Assembly: GCF_010731535.1 (NCBI RefSeq)
Contig: NZ_AP022581.1
Location: forward strand, 3,977,952-4,041,951
Length of the DNA stretch: 64,000 nucleotides
Source of the DNA: Mycobacterium lacus
Lineage (GTDB): Bacteria; Actinomycetota; Actinomycetes; Mycobacteriales; Mycobacteriaceae
Direction of reading: 5' to 3'
The notes beneath the pieces were generated by a model that was given only the letters and a program-made list of their open reading frames with translations, did no database searches and was not told where the DNA came from. Position 1 is the stretch's first letter, and each line of letters begins with the position of its first letter. Made by a program: the position numbers and the translations under genes. Of this stretch, positions 7,282 to 15,743 are shown in pieces.

Positions 7282-8288
7282 GCGTGCGCTCCCACCGGAA
7301 CGAGCTCGGACACAATCCGTTCGGCGGTCCACGGCGCCAACAGAAATCCCGATCGGCCGTGGCCGGCCGCCACCAGGGTCCGTGCATCGAGACGCTGCAC
7401 AATCGGCAGGTTATCGGGTGTCATCGGGCGCAGCCCAGCCGCACACTCGGCCAGCTCGTACTCACCCAGCGCCGGCAGCACCGCACACGCGTCGTCAAGC
7501 AGGTCACGCACCCCGGACACGACGGGGGCGGTGTCGCGGCCGTGTTCGTATTGGGTGGCACCGACGACCACTCCGTCCGCGCGCGGAACCAGATACACCT
7601 GCCGCCCGTGCACGCGGGCACGAATTACCCTCTGCGGCAACGGCATACAGCCCTTTCTCCACCGCAGGCGCAGCACTTCGCCCTTCACCGGGCGCACCGG
7701 CAGGCCGGGCCACAATGCGGGCGCGTCGACGCCGTTAGCGATGACCACCGCGTCGCCCTCGACGCCGGACAGGTCGGTCACCGGCGCCGCCCACCGCACC
7801 GAAAGCCGCTCGCAGTCCAGGCGCAGCGCGTCGAGCACGGCGCGGTTGTCCACGGCCAACTCGGTGGGCGCCCGAAAGCCGTGTCGAATGCCTTGCGCCA
7901 GCAGAGGTTCGACATCGCGGGCGGCCGACTCCCAGACCACCGGGTGGCCCTGCGCGGACAGCCAGTCCGCGACGGTACGCAGGTCGGCCGCATCCGCGTG
8001 GTCGACGGCCACCACCAGCGACTCGCGCGCGGTGATCACTTGCGGGCCCAGCCCGTCGGTAAACCCGCCCTCACGCCATAGCCGCAGGGACTCAAGGCCC
8101 AGGCGCAACAACCGCTCCTCGCCGGGCCAGCCTTCGCTGTGCGGGGCCAGCATGCCGCCGGCGACCCAGGACGCGCCATGGTCGCCGGTGCGGTGCACCC
8201 GCACCGACCATCCGGCCTGTGCCGCCCGCCGCGCCACCGACAGCCCGATGACGCCGCCGCCGATAACGGCCAAGGACCCGGTTGGCAT
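7278..8288 (-). CDS. thiO: ThiO, glycine oxidase
   Basis: ThiO is an FAD enzyme that oxidises glycine to the imine used in thiazole formation. The 336-residue protein opens with the dinucleotide-binding motif V-I-G-G-G-V-I-G-L-S-V-A and has the DAO-family C-terminal segment G-L-R-P-M-T-P-D-N-L-P and G-H-G-R-S-G-F-L-L-A-P. It is the first gene behind a TPP riboswitch, whose last helix covers the ribosome-binding site just before ATG 8288, and it is coupled to thiS by a four-base overlap. Confidence 0.93.
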   Translation of the reverse strand: MPTGSLAVIGGGVIGLSVARRAAQAGWSVRVHRTGDHGASWVAGGMLAPHSEGWPGEERLLRLGLESLRLWREGGFTDGLGPQVITARESLVVAVDHADAADLRTVADWLSAQGHPVVWESAARDVEPLLAQGIRHGFRAPTELAVDNRAVLDALRLDCERLSVRWAAPVTDLSGVEGDAVVIANGVDAPALWPGLPVRPVKGEVLRLRWRKGCMPLPQRVIRARVHGRQVYLVPRADGVVVGATQYEHGRDTAPVVSGVRDLLDDACAVLPALGEYELAECAAGLRPMTPDNLPIVQRLDARTLVAAGHGRSGFLLAPWTAERIVSELVPVGAHA

Positions 8289-8383
8289 GCTGCCCTCCCT
8301 TCGCCGGCATGACCCGGATCAGGTGTGACGGTAAGGGCAGGCGCGCCCACTCTCAGACCCCGCTCCCGGGACTCCCGTGTCTA
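8289..8383 (-). promoter_or_regulatory. TPP riboswitch (THI element)
   Basis: On the minus strand the leader of thiO contains the classic THI-box blocks in order: a GGGAG-type P1/P2 strand near 8375, CTGAGAGTG (8348-8356 region), a G-C-rich P3 arm, then ACACCTGATCCGGGTCATGC and the closing GAAGGGAGG next to the start codon. The terminal block includes the ribosome-binding site, so thiamine pyrophosphate binding should hide it and block translation of thiOSG. Nothing comparable precedes the divergent thiE. Confidence 0.93.
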
Positions 8384-8416
8384 CAACGTTCCACGCTAGC
8401 GCGCTACCGTCGCCGT

Positions 8417-9193
8417 GTGCACCACGGTTTCGATCGCCCGGCTCTCCCCCGCGAGCGGGTGGGGGTACCTCCCACTTGTGGGGGCGTGCCCCCACCGCGG
8501 GCCGCACCGGCCCGCATCGTCGCCGGGGCCCGTCGGGCCCGTCTGGGGACAGCCCGGCTCTATCTGTGCACCGACGCCCGGCGCGAGCGGGGCGACCTCG
8601 CCGAGTTCGCCGACGCCGCCCTGGCCGGCGGGGTGGACATCATCCAGCTCCGCGACAAGGGTTCGGCCGGCGAGCAGCGGTTCGGCCCACTGGAGGCGCG
8701 CGACGAGCTGGCGGCGTGCGAGATCCTGGCAGCCGCCGCCCGCCGGCATGGTGCCCTGTTCGCGGTCAACGACCGTGCCGACATCGCCCGGGCGTCCGGC
8801 GCCGACGCGCTGCACCTGGGCCAGCGCGACCTGCCGCTCGCCGTCGCGCGGGACATCATCGGCCCGGAAAGGCTGATCGGCCTGTCCACGCATGACGCCG
8901 ACCAGGTGGCTGCGGCGGCAGCGGGGCCGGCCGACTATTTCTGCGTCGGCCCGTGCTGGCCCACCCCGACCAAGCCGGGACGGTCGGCGCCGGGCCTGGA
9001 TTTGGTGCGGTTGGCGGCCGAACTGGGCGGCGACAAACCGTGGTTCGCGATCGGCGGCATCGACGCGCGGCGGCTGCCCAACGTGCTCGAGGCCGGTGCC
9101 CGCCGGATCGTCGTGGTGCGGGCCATCACCGCGGCCCAGGATCCGCGGGCCGCGGCCCGCGAACTCAAGTCAGCGCTCGCAGCAGCGAGTTGA
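8417..9193 (+). CDS. thiE: ThiE, thiamine phosphate synthase
   Basis: ThiE joins hydroxymethylpyrimidine pyrophosphate and thiazole phosphate to give thiamine phosphate. The conserved part starts at about R-L-Y-L-C-T-D and shows D-I-I-Q-L-R-D-K, V-N-D-R-A-D-I-A, H-L-G-Q-R-D-L, G-P-C-W-P-T-P-T-K and the phosphate-binding W-F-A-I-G-G-I-D. I propose the GTG at 8417, giving 258 residues. That leaves roughly 45 extra N-terminal residues compared with the family (about 220), and most of them are encoded by a GC-rich repeat at about 8440-8527. If translation begins closer to R-L-Y-L, no ATG is available there, so the real start is uncertain. The 3' end overlaps mutT3 by 29 bp. Confidence 0.9.
   Translation: MHHGFDRPALPRERVGVPPTCGGVPPPRAAPARIVAGARRARLGTARLYLCTDARRERGDLAEFADAALAGGVDIIQLRDKGSAGEQRFGPLEARDELAACEILAAAARRHGALFAVNDRADIARASGADALHLGQRDLPLAVARDIIGPERLIGLSTHDADQVAAAAAGPADYFCVGPCWPTPTKPGRSAPGLDLVRLAAELGGDKPWFAIGGIDARRLPNVLEAGARRIVVVRAITAAQDPRAAARELKSALAAAS
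8436..8527. repeat. GC-rich palindromic repeat, family A (thiE 5' end)
   Basis: A run of nested inverted repeats (for example GTGGGGGTACCTCCCAC and TGTGGGGGCGTGCCCCCAC) ends in GCATCGTCGCC. The same end, and a related GGGGGTACCCCCAC core, occur in the pyrE insertion near 57.8 kb, and a related core lies at the end of purA. It is read in frame as the N-terminus of ThiE. I interpret it as a REP-like mobile palindrome that landed between the thiamine genes. Confidence 0.7.
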
Positions 9194-9872
9194 TCCGGGG
9201 ATTCGGCTGCGACGACGCCGGACCCGCGTCGCCCGGCATGCACCAGACGAAAACCCCAGCCTCGATCTCGACGGTGCGCGGCAGCCGCCGCAGCCGCTCG
9301 TCGCCGCGTCCTAGCGGCACGGTCGCCGGGGCCGTGCGCAGCCGCTGCCAGCTTGCGGCGAATCCGGGATGCAGCGGCAGATCGCCCACCTCGTTCTCGC
9401 CGACCCAACGCAGCTCGGTGCTTTCCCGGTTGGGCACGGTGTGCAGCAACTCGGCGGCGTCGGCGACAACGGTGGTGTAGGTCCAGCGGGTACCGCCGAT
9501 GCCGGAGACCTCGGCCGTCACCACCGCCGCTCGCACGGCCAGCCGCTCGGCGGGCAGGCCCGCCTCCTCATGCGCCTCCCGGACCGCGGTCTGCTCCGGG
9601 GTCTCGTGGCTGTCTCGTGCACCACCCGGCAAACCCCAGGTGCCGCCCTGATGACTCCAGACCGCCCGATGCTGCAGCAGCACCGCCGGGGTGCCGTCCG
9701 GCCGCGGGGCCCGCAGCAGCAAACCGGCCGCACCATACCGACCCCAATAGTGGGCACCACTGTCGGATATCACCCATCCGTCGCCGTCGCCCTGCACCGG
9801 TTCAGGATATGCAGTGCAATTGGGCGCCCGCCTCAGGCAATTGGCTCCGCCTCCCCCCATACGCCGGAACAT
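9165..9872 (-). CDS. mutT3: MutT3, Nudix hydrolase
   Basis: The Nudix box is complete: a Gly, five residues, Glu, seven residues, then R-E-A-H-E-E-A-G-L, within T-W-G-L-P-G-G-A. Such proteins cleave nucleoside diphosphates linked to other groups; MutT3 of mycobacteria acts on oxidised guanine nucleotides. The protein (235 residues from ATG 9872, or from the ATG at 9860) carries the N-terminal D-G-D-G-W-V-I-S-D-S-G segment and the C-terminal I-E-A-G-V-F-V-W-C. The first 20 residues (rich in Arg/Gly/Cys) are doubtful as coding. Its end overlaps convergent thiE. Confidence 0.88.
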   Translation of the reverse strand: MFRRMGGGGANCLRRAPNCTAYPEPVQGDGDGWVISDSGAHYWGRYGAAGLLLRAPRPDGTPAVLLQHRAVWSHQGGTWGLPGGARDSHETPEQTAVREAHEEAGLPAERLAVRAAVVTAEVSGIGGTRWTYTTVVADAAELLHTVPNRESTELRWVGENEVGDLPLHPGFAASWQRLRTAPATVPLGRGDERLRRLPRTVEIEAGVFVWCMPGDAGPASSQPNPRINSLLRALT

Positions 9873-9890
9873 GCTCTTAGAATTTGCTTA

Positions 9891-9938
9891 TAGAGGTTCG
9901 TGAGATGGCCGTAGCGGTTCGTGAGATGGCCGAAAGAT
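9891..9938 (+). repeat. short tandem repeat upstream of glnX
   Basis: Two 20-bp-spaced copies of GGTTCGTGAGATGGCCG(T/A) lie at about 9896 and 9916, with a third GAGGTTCG at about 9938. They sit in the divergent mutT3-glnX gap. Period and position suggest either a replication-slippage duplication or a repeated regulator site. The second copy contains an in-frame GTG (9921) that could extend glnX by 11 codons. Confidence 0.6.
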
Positions 9939-9953
9939 GAGGTTCGAGCAGAC

Positions 9954-11273
9954 GTGACGGTTGAGCTAGCGCACCCGTCGACTGAGCCGCTGGGGTCGCG
10001 CTCGCCCGCCGAACCGGCCCATCCCCGCTGGTGGTTCATCTCGACAACGCCCGGCCGCATCCTGACCATCGGCATCGTCTTGGCGACGCTGGGCGGTTTG
10101 ACCGCGTTTGCCACCTCGACGACCATCAACCACCGGCAGCAGGTGCTGTCCACCGTGCTCGACCACACCGAGCCGCTGGCATTTGCGGCCGGACGGCTGT
10201 ACACCACGCTGTCGGTGGCCGACGCCGCGGCGGCCACCGCCTTCATCGCCCAGGCCGAACCGCGCGCCGTGCGGCTGCGCTACGAGCAGGCCATCACCGA
10301 CGCCGCCGTCGCGGTGACCCGCGCGTCGAGCGGGCTCACCGACGAACCGTTGGTGCAGTTGCTGGGCCGGATCAACGCCGAACTGGCCGTCTACACCGGG
10401 CTGATCGAGATCGCGCGCACCAACAACCGCGCGGGTAACCCGGTGGGGTCGTCGTACCTGTCGGAGGCCTCGGGCCTGATGCAATCGACGATCCTGCCCG
10501 ACGCGCAACAGCTCTACCAGGCGACGTCGAATCGGGTGGATACGGAAACCACCGCGTCCACGCAGATCCCGGCCCCGGTGATCCTGGTCGTCACCACCAC
10601 CGCTGCCTTCGGCGCCTTCTCCCATCGCTGGCTGGCCCGGCGCACCCGGCGGCGGATCAATCCCGGTCTCGTCGTGGGCGCGCTCGGTATTCTCGTCATG
10701 GTGGTGTGGGTCGGGACTGCGCTAACAATCTCCACGGCTGCCAGCCGTAGTGCCAAAGACACTGCGGCTGAGTCGCTCAAGACCGTCACCAACCTGGCGA
10801 TCACCGCCCAGCAGGCGCGAGCCGACGAGACGCTGTCGCTGATCCGGCGCGGCGACGAAGAGGTCCGCAAGCAGTCCTTCTATCAGCGCATCGAGGCCAT
10901 GCACCAACAGCTGGACCAATACATGTCGCGTCGTGATGCCGTCGACAAGCCCGACCTGCAGGGCGCCGACCAGCTGCTGGTCCGGTGGCGCCAAGCCAAC
11001 GACCGGATCAACTCCTACATCTCGGTCGGCAACTACCGGGCCGCCACCGAGGTCGCACTGGGCAAGGGCGAGGACGACGCCACCCCCGCGTTCGACAAGC
11101 TCGACGAGGCGCTGACGAAGGCCATGGACCAGAGCCGCGCGCACCTTCGCCACGATGTGCTGCATGCGCGCCGAGGGCTGGCCGGCGCCCAGGTGGGCGG
11201 CGTGGTGCTCAGCCTCGGCGCGGCCATGGCGGTCGCCCTCGGCCTGTGGCCCAGGCTGAAGGAGTACCGATGA
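9954..11273 (+). CDS. glnX: GlnX, membrane partner of the PknG sensing system
   Basis: GlnX is the membrane protein that links the external amino-acid-binding lipoprotein GlnH to the cytosolic kinase PknG in mycobacteria. This 439-residue version (GTG 9954; the frame opens at GTG 9921) has a transmembrane helix near 25-45 (G-R-I-L-T-I-G-I-V-L), a long extracytoplasmic helical region, two central helices around 205-255, a second helical sensor-like region, and a C-terminal helix G-G-V-V-L-S-L-G-A-A-M-A. The two external helical modules resemble four-helix sensor domains. It overlaps glnH by four bases, so the operon is tightly coupled. Confidence 0.9.
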   Translation: MTVELAHPSTEPLGSRSPAEPAHPRWWFISTTPGRILTIGIVLATLGGLTAFATSTTINHRQQVLSTVLDHTEPLAFAAGRLYTTLSVADAAAATAFIAQAEPRAVRLRYEQAITDAAVAVTRASSGLTDEPLVQLLGRINAELAVYTGLIEIARTNNRAGNPVGSSYLSEASGLMQSTILPDAQQLYQATSNRVDTETTASTQIPAPVILVVTTTAAFGAFSHRWLARRTRRRINPGLVVGALGILVMVVWVGTALTISTAASRSAKDTAAESLKTVTNLAITAQQARADETLSLIRRGDEEVRKQSFYQRIEAMHQQLDQYMSRRDAVDKPDLQGADQLLVRWRQANDRINSYISVGNYRAATEVALGKGEDDATPAFDKLDEALTKAMDQSRAHLRHDVLHARRGLAGAQVGGVVLSLGAAMAVALGLWPRLKEYR

Positions 11274-12259
11274 TGGCGCGGCTGCCCCGGGTCGCGCGGG
11301 CGGGCTCCGTTCTCACGGCGCTTGCCGCGGCGATCCTGCTGGCCGGCTGTGGCCACTCGGAATCGCCGAAGGTGGCGACGGTGCCGACCCTGCCGCTGCC
11401 CACACCGGTCGGCATGCAGGAGCTGCCACCGGAGCCCCCGCTGACGCCGGACAACTCGAGTCAGGACTGCGACCCCACCGCCAGCCTGCGCCCCTTCCCG
11501 ACTAAGGCCGAGGCCGACGCCGCGGTGGCCGACATCCGCGCCCGCGGCAGGCTGATCGTCGGGCTCGACATCGGGAGCAACCTATTCAGCTTCCGCGACC
11601 CGATCACCGGCGAGATCACCGGCTTCGATGTCGACATCGCCGGCGAGATCGCGCGGGACATCTTTGGTGGCCCCTCGCATGTCGAGTACCGGATCCTGTC
11701 GGCCGACGAGCGCGTGCTCGCGCTGCAGAAATCTCAGGTCGACGTCGTCGTCAAGACCATGACAATCACCTGCGAGCGCCGCAAGCTGGTGAACTTCTCT
11801 ACCGTCTACCTCGACGCCAACCAGCGCATCCTCGCCCCGCGTGACTCGACGATCGCGCAGGTGGCCGACCTGTCCGGCAAGCGCGTCTGCGTGGCTCGAG
11901 GCACCACGTCGATGCGGCGGATTCGGGAGATCGCACCGCCGCCGGTCATCGTGTCGGTGGTGAACTGGGCCGACTGCCTGGTGGCGCTGCAACAGCGGGA
12001 GATCGACGCCGTCAGCACCGACGACTCGATCCTGGCCGGGCTGGTGGAGGAAGACCCGTACCTGCACATCGTCGGGCCGAACATGGCCTCCCAGCCCTAC
12101 GGCGTCGGGATCAACCTGGACAACACTGGCCTGGTGCGGTTCGTCAACGGCACACTGGAACGCATCCGCGCCGACGGCACGTGGAACACGTTGTACCGCA
12201 AGTGGTTATCGGTTCTCGGTCCGGCACCCGCCCCGCCCACGCCGAGGTACGTGGACTGA
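11270..12259 (+). CDS. glnH: GlnH, aspartate/glutamate-binding lipoprotein
   Basis: GlnH is a type 3 periplasmic-binding-protein lipoprotein. Residues 12-27 form a signal peptide ending in L-L-A-G-C, so Cys27 is lipidated. The binding domain starts at about residue 85 with L-I-V-G-L-D-I-G-S-N-L-F and contains G-E-I-T-G-F-D-V-D-I-A-G-E-I, the hinge region M-T-I-T-C-E-R, and the C-lobe S-G-K-R-V-C-V-A-R-G-T-T-S. No permease or ATPase gene is adjacent, which fits its reported role as a sensor feeding PknG rather than as a transporter part. Start ATG 11270 overlaps the glnX stop. An immediate second ATG at 11273 is equally possible. Confidence 0.93.
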   Translation: MMARLPRVARAGSVLTALAAAILLAGCGHSESPKVATVPTLPLPTPVGMQELPPEPPLTPDNSSQDCDPTASLRPFPTKAEADAAVADIRARGRLIVGLDIGSNLFSFRDPITGEITGFDVDIAGEIARDIFGGPSHVEYRILSADERVLALQKSQVDVVVKTMTITCERRKLVNFSTVYLDANQRILAPRDSTIAQVADLSGKRVCVARGTTSMRRIREIAPPPVIVSVVNWADCLVALQQREIDAVSTDDSILAGLVEEDPYLHIVGPNMASQPYGVGINLDNTGLVRFVNGTLERIRADGTWNTLYRKWLSVLGPAPAPPTPRYVD

Positions 12260-14544
12260 TGGGCAAGCCCACGAACAAAGGGTTGGGGTCCGGATCTCAG
12301 GACTCCGACCAAGAAGACCTGGGCCCCAGCACCCAGCCGGCGGACGTGCTGTTCACTGAGTCATCAAAGATCCGGCCACCGTCCACCCAGGCGCTTTTCC
12401 GCCCTGACTTCGACGAGGACGACGACTTCCCCCACACCGGCGGCATGGACACCGAGCCGCAGGATCGGCCGACGGCGGCGACGCGGGTGCTCCCGCCGGT
12501 CCGACAGCTCGGCGGCGGCCTGGTGGCGATCCCGCGGGTGCCCGATATCGATCCGGTCAAAGCCCTGATGACCAATCCGGTGGTGCCGGAATCCAAGCGC
12601 TTCTGCTGGAACTGCGGCCGACCCGTCGGCCGGTCCGGCTCGGAAGGCAAGGGGGCCTCGGAAGGCTGGTGCCCGTATTGCGGCAGTCCGTATTCGTTCC
12701 TGCCGCAGCTGAGTCCCGGAGACATCGTCGCGGGCCAGTACGAGGTCAAGGGCTGCATCGCACACGGCGGCCTGGGCTGGGTCTATCTCGCGGTCGACCA
12801 CAACGTCAACGACCGGCCTGTCGTGCTCAAGGGACTGGTGCACTCCGGTGACGCCGAGGCACAGGCGATCGCGATGGCCGAGCGGCAATTCCTCGCCGAG
12901 GTGGTGCACCCGGCGATCGTGCAGATCTTCAACTTCGTCGAGCACACCGACCGCCACGGGGATCCGGTCGGCTACATCGTCATGGAGTACGTCGGTGGGC
13001 AATCGCTCAAGCGTGGCCGTAAGCAAGAGAAGCTGCCGGTCGCCGAGGCGATCGCCTACCTGCTGGAAATCCTGCCCGCGCTCGGCTACCTGCATTCCAT
13101 CGGCCTGGTCTACAACGACCTGAAGCCGGAGAACATCATGCTCACCGAGGAGCAGCTCAAGCTGATCGACCTGGGCGCGGTGTCGCGGATCAACTCGTTC
13201 GGCTACCTCTACGGCACGCCCGGCTTCCAGGCGCCGGAGATCGTGCGCACCGGACCCACGGTGGCCACCGACATCTACACCGTGGGACGCACGCTAGCGG
13301 CGTTGACGTTGAACCTGCGCACCCGCAATGGTCGCTACGTCGACGGACTGCCCGAAGACGACCCGGTGCTGGCCAAATACGACTCGTTCGGCCGGTTGTT
13401 GCGCCGCGCCATCGACCCCGACCCGAGGCGCCGGTTCGCCAGCGCCGAGGAGATGTCCGGGCAGCTGATGGGCGTGCTCCGGGAGGCGGTCGCCCAGGAC
13501 ACCGGGGTACCCCGGCCCGGGTTGTCGACGATCTTTTCCCGCACCCGCTCCACATTCGGGGTGAACCTGCTGGTCGCCCACACCGACGTGTATCTGGACG
13601 GCCAGGTGCATTCGGAGAAGCTGACCGCCAAGGAGATCGTGACCGCGCTGCAGGTACCGCTGGTCGATCCCGCCGACGTCGCCGCCCCGGTGCTGCAGGC
13701 GACGGTGCTGTCCGAGCCAGTGCAGACGCTGGATTCGCTGCGGGCGGCCCGCCACGGCGCGCTGGCCGCGGAGGGCATCGACCTGTCCGAGTCGATCGAG
13801 CTGCCGCTGATGGAAGTCCGCGCGTTGCTGGACCTGGGCGACGTGGCCAAGGCCACCCGCAAGCTCGACGACCTGGCCGAGCGCGTGGGGTGGCGCTGGC
13901 GGCTGATCTGGTACCGGGCCGTCGCCGAGCTGCTGACCGGCGACTACGACTCCGCCAGCAAGCATTTCACCGAGGTGCTCGACACCTTCCCCGGCGAGGT
14001 GGCACCCAAGATGGCGCTGGCCGCGACCGCCGAACTGGCCGGCGACGCGGAGGCGCACAAGTTTTACCAGGCCGTGTGGCGGACCGACGACGGCGTGATC
14101 TCAGCGGCCTTCGGATTGGCCAGGTCCCAGTCGGCTGAAGGCGATCGCATGGGAGCCGTGCGCACCCTGGACGAGGTGCCCGCAACCTCCAGGCATTTCA
14201 CTACCGCGCGCCTGACCAGCGCGGTGACCCTGCTGTCCGGCCGGTCGACCAGTGAAATCACCGAGGAGCAGATCCGCGACGCCGCCCGGCGGGTGGAGGC
14301 GCTGCCGCCCACCGAACCGCGGGTGCTGCAGATCCGCGCCCTGGTGCTGGGCGGCGCGATGGACTGGCTGAAGGACAATCAGGCCAGCACGAACCACATC
14401 CTCGGCTTCCCGTTCACTATGCACGGGCTGCGGCTGGGTGTCGAGGCGTCGCTGCGCAGCCTGGCCCGGGTGGCGCCCACCCAGCGGCACCGCTACACGC
14501 TGGTGGACATGGCCAACAAGGTGCGGCCCACTAGCACGTTCTAG
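12259..14544 (+). CDS. pknG: PknG, soluble Ser/Thr protein kinase
   Basis: PknG controls the TCA cycle and glutamate metabolism by phosphorylating GarA, and is linked to survival in macrophages. The 761-residue protein shows an acidic disordered tail with Thr phospho-acceptor candidates, a rubredoxin-like metal site (Cys116, Cys119, Cys138, Cys141 in C-W-N-C and C-P-Y-C), a kinase domain from about 160 with Lys191, catalytic Y-N-D-L-K-P-E-N (Asp287) and the PknG-type I-D-L-G in place of DFG, then a TPR-rich C-terminus. It starts with an ATG overlapping the glnH stop. The 3' end faces ackA with a hairpin between them. Confidence 0.97.
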   Translation: MGKPTNKGLGSGSQDSDQEDLGPSTQPADVLFTESSKIRPPSTQALFRPDFDEDDDFPHTGGMDTEPQDRPTAATRVLPPVRQLGGGLVAIPRVPDIDPVKALMTNPVVPESKRFCWNCGRPVGRSGSEGKGASEGWCPYCGSPYSFLPQLSPGDIVAGQYEVKGCIAHGGLGWVYLAVDHNVNDRPVVLKGLVHSGDAEAQAIAMAERQFLAEVVHPAIVQIFNFVEHTDRHGDPVGYIVMEYVGGQSLKRGRKQEKLPVAEAIAYLLEILPALGYLHSIGLVYNDLKPENIMLTEEQLKLIDLGAVSRINSFGYLYGTPGFQAPEIVRTGPTVATDIYTVGRTLAALTLNLRTRNGRYVDGLPEDDPVLAKYDSFGRLLRRAIDPDPRRRFASAEEMSGQLMGVLREAVAQDTGVPRPGLSTIFSRTRSTFGVNLLVAHTDVYLDGQVHSEKLTAKEIVTALQVPLVDPADVAAPVLQATVLSEPVQTLDSLRAARHGALAAEGIDLSESIELPLMEVRALLDLGDVAKATRKLDDLAERVGWRWRLIWYRAVAELLTGDYDSASKHFTEVLDTFPGEVAPKMALAATAELAGDAEAHKFYQAVWRTDDGVISAAFGLARSQSAEGDRMGAVRTLDEVPATSRHFTTARLTSAVTLLSGRSTSEITEEQIRDAARRVEALPPTEPRVLQIRALVLGGAMDWLKDNQASTNHILGFPFTMHGLRLGVEASLRSLARVAPTQRHRYTLVDMANKVRPTSTF

Positions 14545-14548
14545 GTCG

Positions 14549-14607
14549 CGCGAGTGTGAATCGCACGACGCGACACGCCGGCGAGGCGTCGAGTGATTCA
14601 CGCTCGG
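14549..14607. terminator. hairpin between convergent pknG and ackA
   Basis: GAGTGTGAATC and GATTCACGCTC are near-perfect inverted arms separated by a GC-rich loop with smaller inverted repeats (GACGC, GGCGTC). It sits exactly where the two convergent genes end; the ackA stop codon is inside the right arm. It likely serves as a two-way terminator without a U tract, the common mycobacterial form. Confidence 0.6.
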
Positions 14608-15743
14608 CGTCCCAGCACGCTGACGCAGTCGCGGGCGATAGCCAGTCCTTCGTTGGTCGGGACCACCAGGACCGTTATTGGTGAGTCGTCCTGGGAAATC
14701 CGCCGCGCGCCTTTGGCATTGCGGTCCTCGTCGACCTTGATCCCGAGCTCGGCCATGCCCGCCAGCGCGTCGCGGCGCACCGCGGGATCGTTCTCGCCGA
14801 TCCCCGCGGTGAAGCTCACCACGTCGGTGTGCCCCAGCACCGCCAGGTAGGCGCCGATGTACTTGCGCAAGCGGTGAATGAATACATCGTAGGCCAATTG
14901 CGCTGAGCCGTCGCCTGATTCGATCAATTCATGCAGCCGCCGGAAGTCGCGCTCACCGGCCAGGCCCAATATCCCGGACCGATGGTTGAGCATCGACTCG
15001 ATCTCGCCCACGCCCATCTTCGCGGCCCGCCACAAATAGCCGACGATGCTCGGGTCCACGTCACCGCTGCGGGTGCCCATCACCAACCCCTCCAACGGCG
15101 TCAGGCCCATTGACGTGTCGACCGGGCGGCCCGCGGCAATCGCCGACGCCGATGAACCGTTACCCAGATGCAGCACAATCTGATTCAGGCCATCCGGCGG
15201 CCTGCCCAGGAAGGCAGCGGCCCGCTCGCTGACATACCGATGCGAGGTGCCGTGAAACCCGTACCGGCGGATGTGCCACTCCTCGGCCAACCCGTGGTCG
15301 ATCGCATACGTTGCCGCCGCGGCGGGCAGGTCGTGAAAGAACGCCGTGTCGAACACCGCGACGTGCGGAACGTCGGGCAGCAGTTTGCGCGCCACCTCGA
15401 TGCCCAGCACCGCGGGCGGATTGTGCAACGGAGCCAACGCCGACAGCTCCTTGAGCCGGCCGACCACGCTGTCGTCCAGCACTGTCGGACGGTGAAATTC
15501 CTTGCCGCCATGGACCACCCGATGTCCGACCGCCACCAGGCCGCAGGCCTGCAGGTTGATGCCGTCCTCGGCCAACATCTCGAACGCTCGCCGCAGTGCC
15601 GTGCCGTGATCGGCCACCAACGACGATTCCTCCCCGATTCGCTCCACCATCCCGGTGGCACGTGACGTTGCGGAATCGGGTTCGATCAGCTGGAACTTGA
15701 GCGACGAGGAGCCGCAGTTGATGACCAGAACGGTGCTATCCAT
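14598..15743 (-). CDS. ackA: AckA, acetate kinase
   Basis: Acetate kinase interconverts acetyl phosphate plus ADP with acetate plus ATP. Signatures are V-L-V-I-N-C-G-S-S-S-L-K-F (residues 5-17), the second motif H-G-T-S-H-R-Y-V-S near 170, V-L-H-L-G-N-G-S-S, and V-S-F-T-A-G-I-G-E-N-D. The 381-residue size matches the family. The ATG at 15743 lies inside the end of pta (8-bp overlap), giving the usual pta-ackA coupling; the open frame continues upstream within pta but is not used. Confidence 0.96.
   Translation of the reverse strand: MDSTVLVINCGSSSLKFQLIEPDSATSRATGMVERIGEESSLVADHGTALRRAFEMLAEDGINLQACGLVAVGHRVVHGGKEFHRPTVLDDSVVGRLKELSALAPLHNPPAVLGIEVARKLLPDVPHVAVFDTAFFHDLPAAAATYAIDHGLAEEWHIRRYGFHGTSHRYVSERAAAFLGRPPDGLNQIVLHLGNGSSASAIAAGRPVDTSMGLTPLEGLVMGTRSGDVDPSIVGYLWRAAKMGVGEIESMLNHRSGILGLAGERDFRRLHELIESGDGSAQLAYDVFIHRLRKYIGAYLAVLGHTDVVSFTAGIGENDPAVRRDALAGMAELGIKVDEDRNAKGARRISQDDSPITVLVVPTNEGLAIARDCVSVLGRRA

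Noticed and set aside
6409..8328. 639-codon plus-strand open frame across thiG-thiS-thiO
   Set aside because: Low-complexity Ser/Arg/Ala composition and complete overlap with three well-conserved thiamine genes on the other strand.
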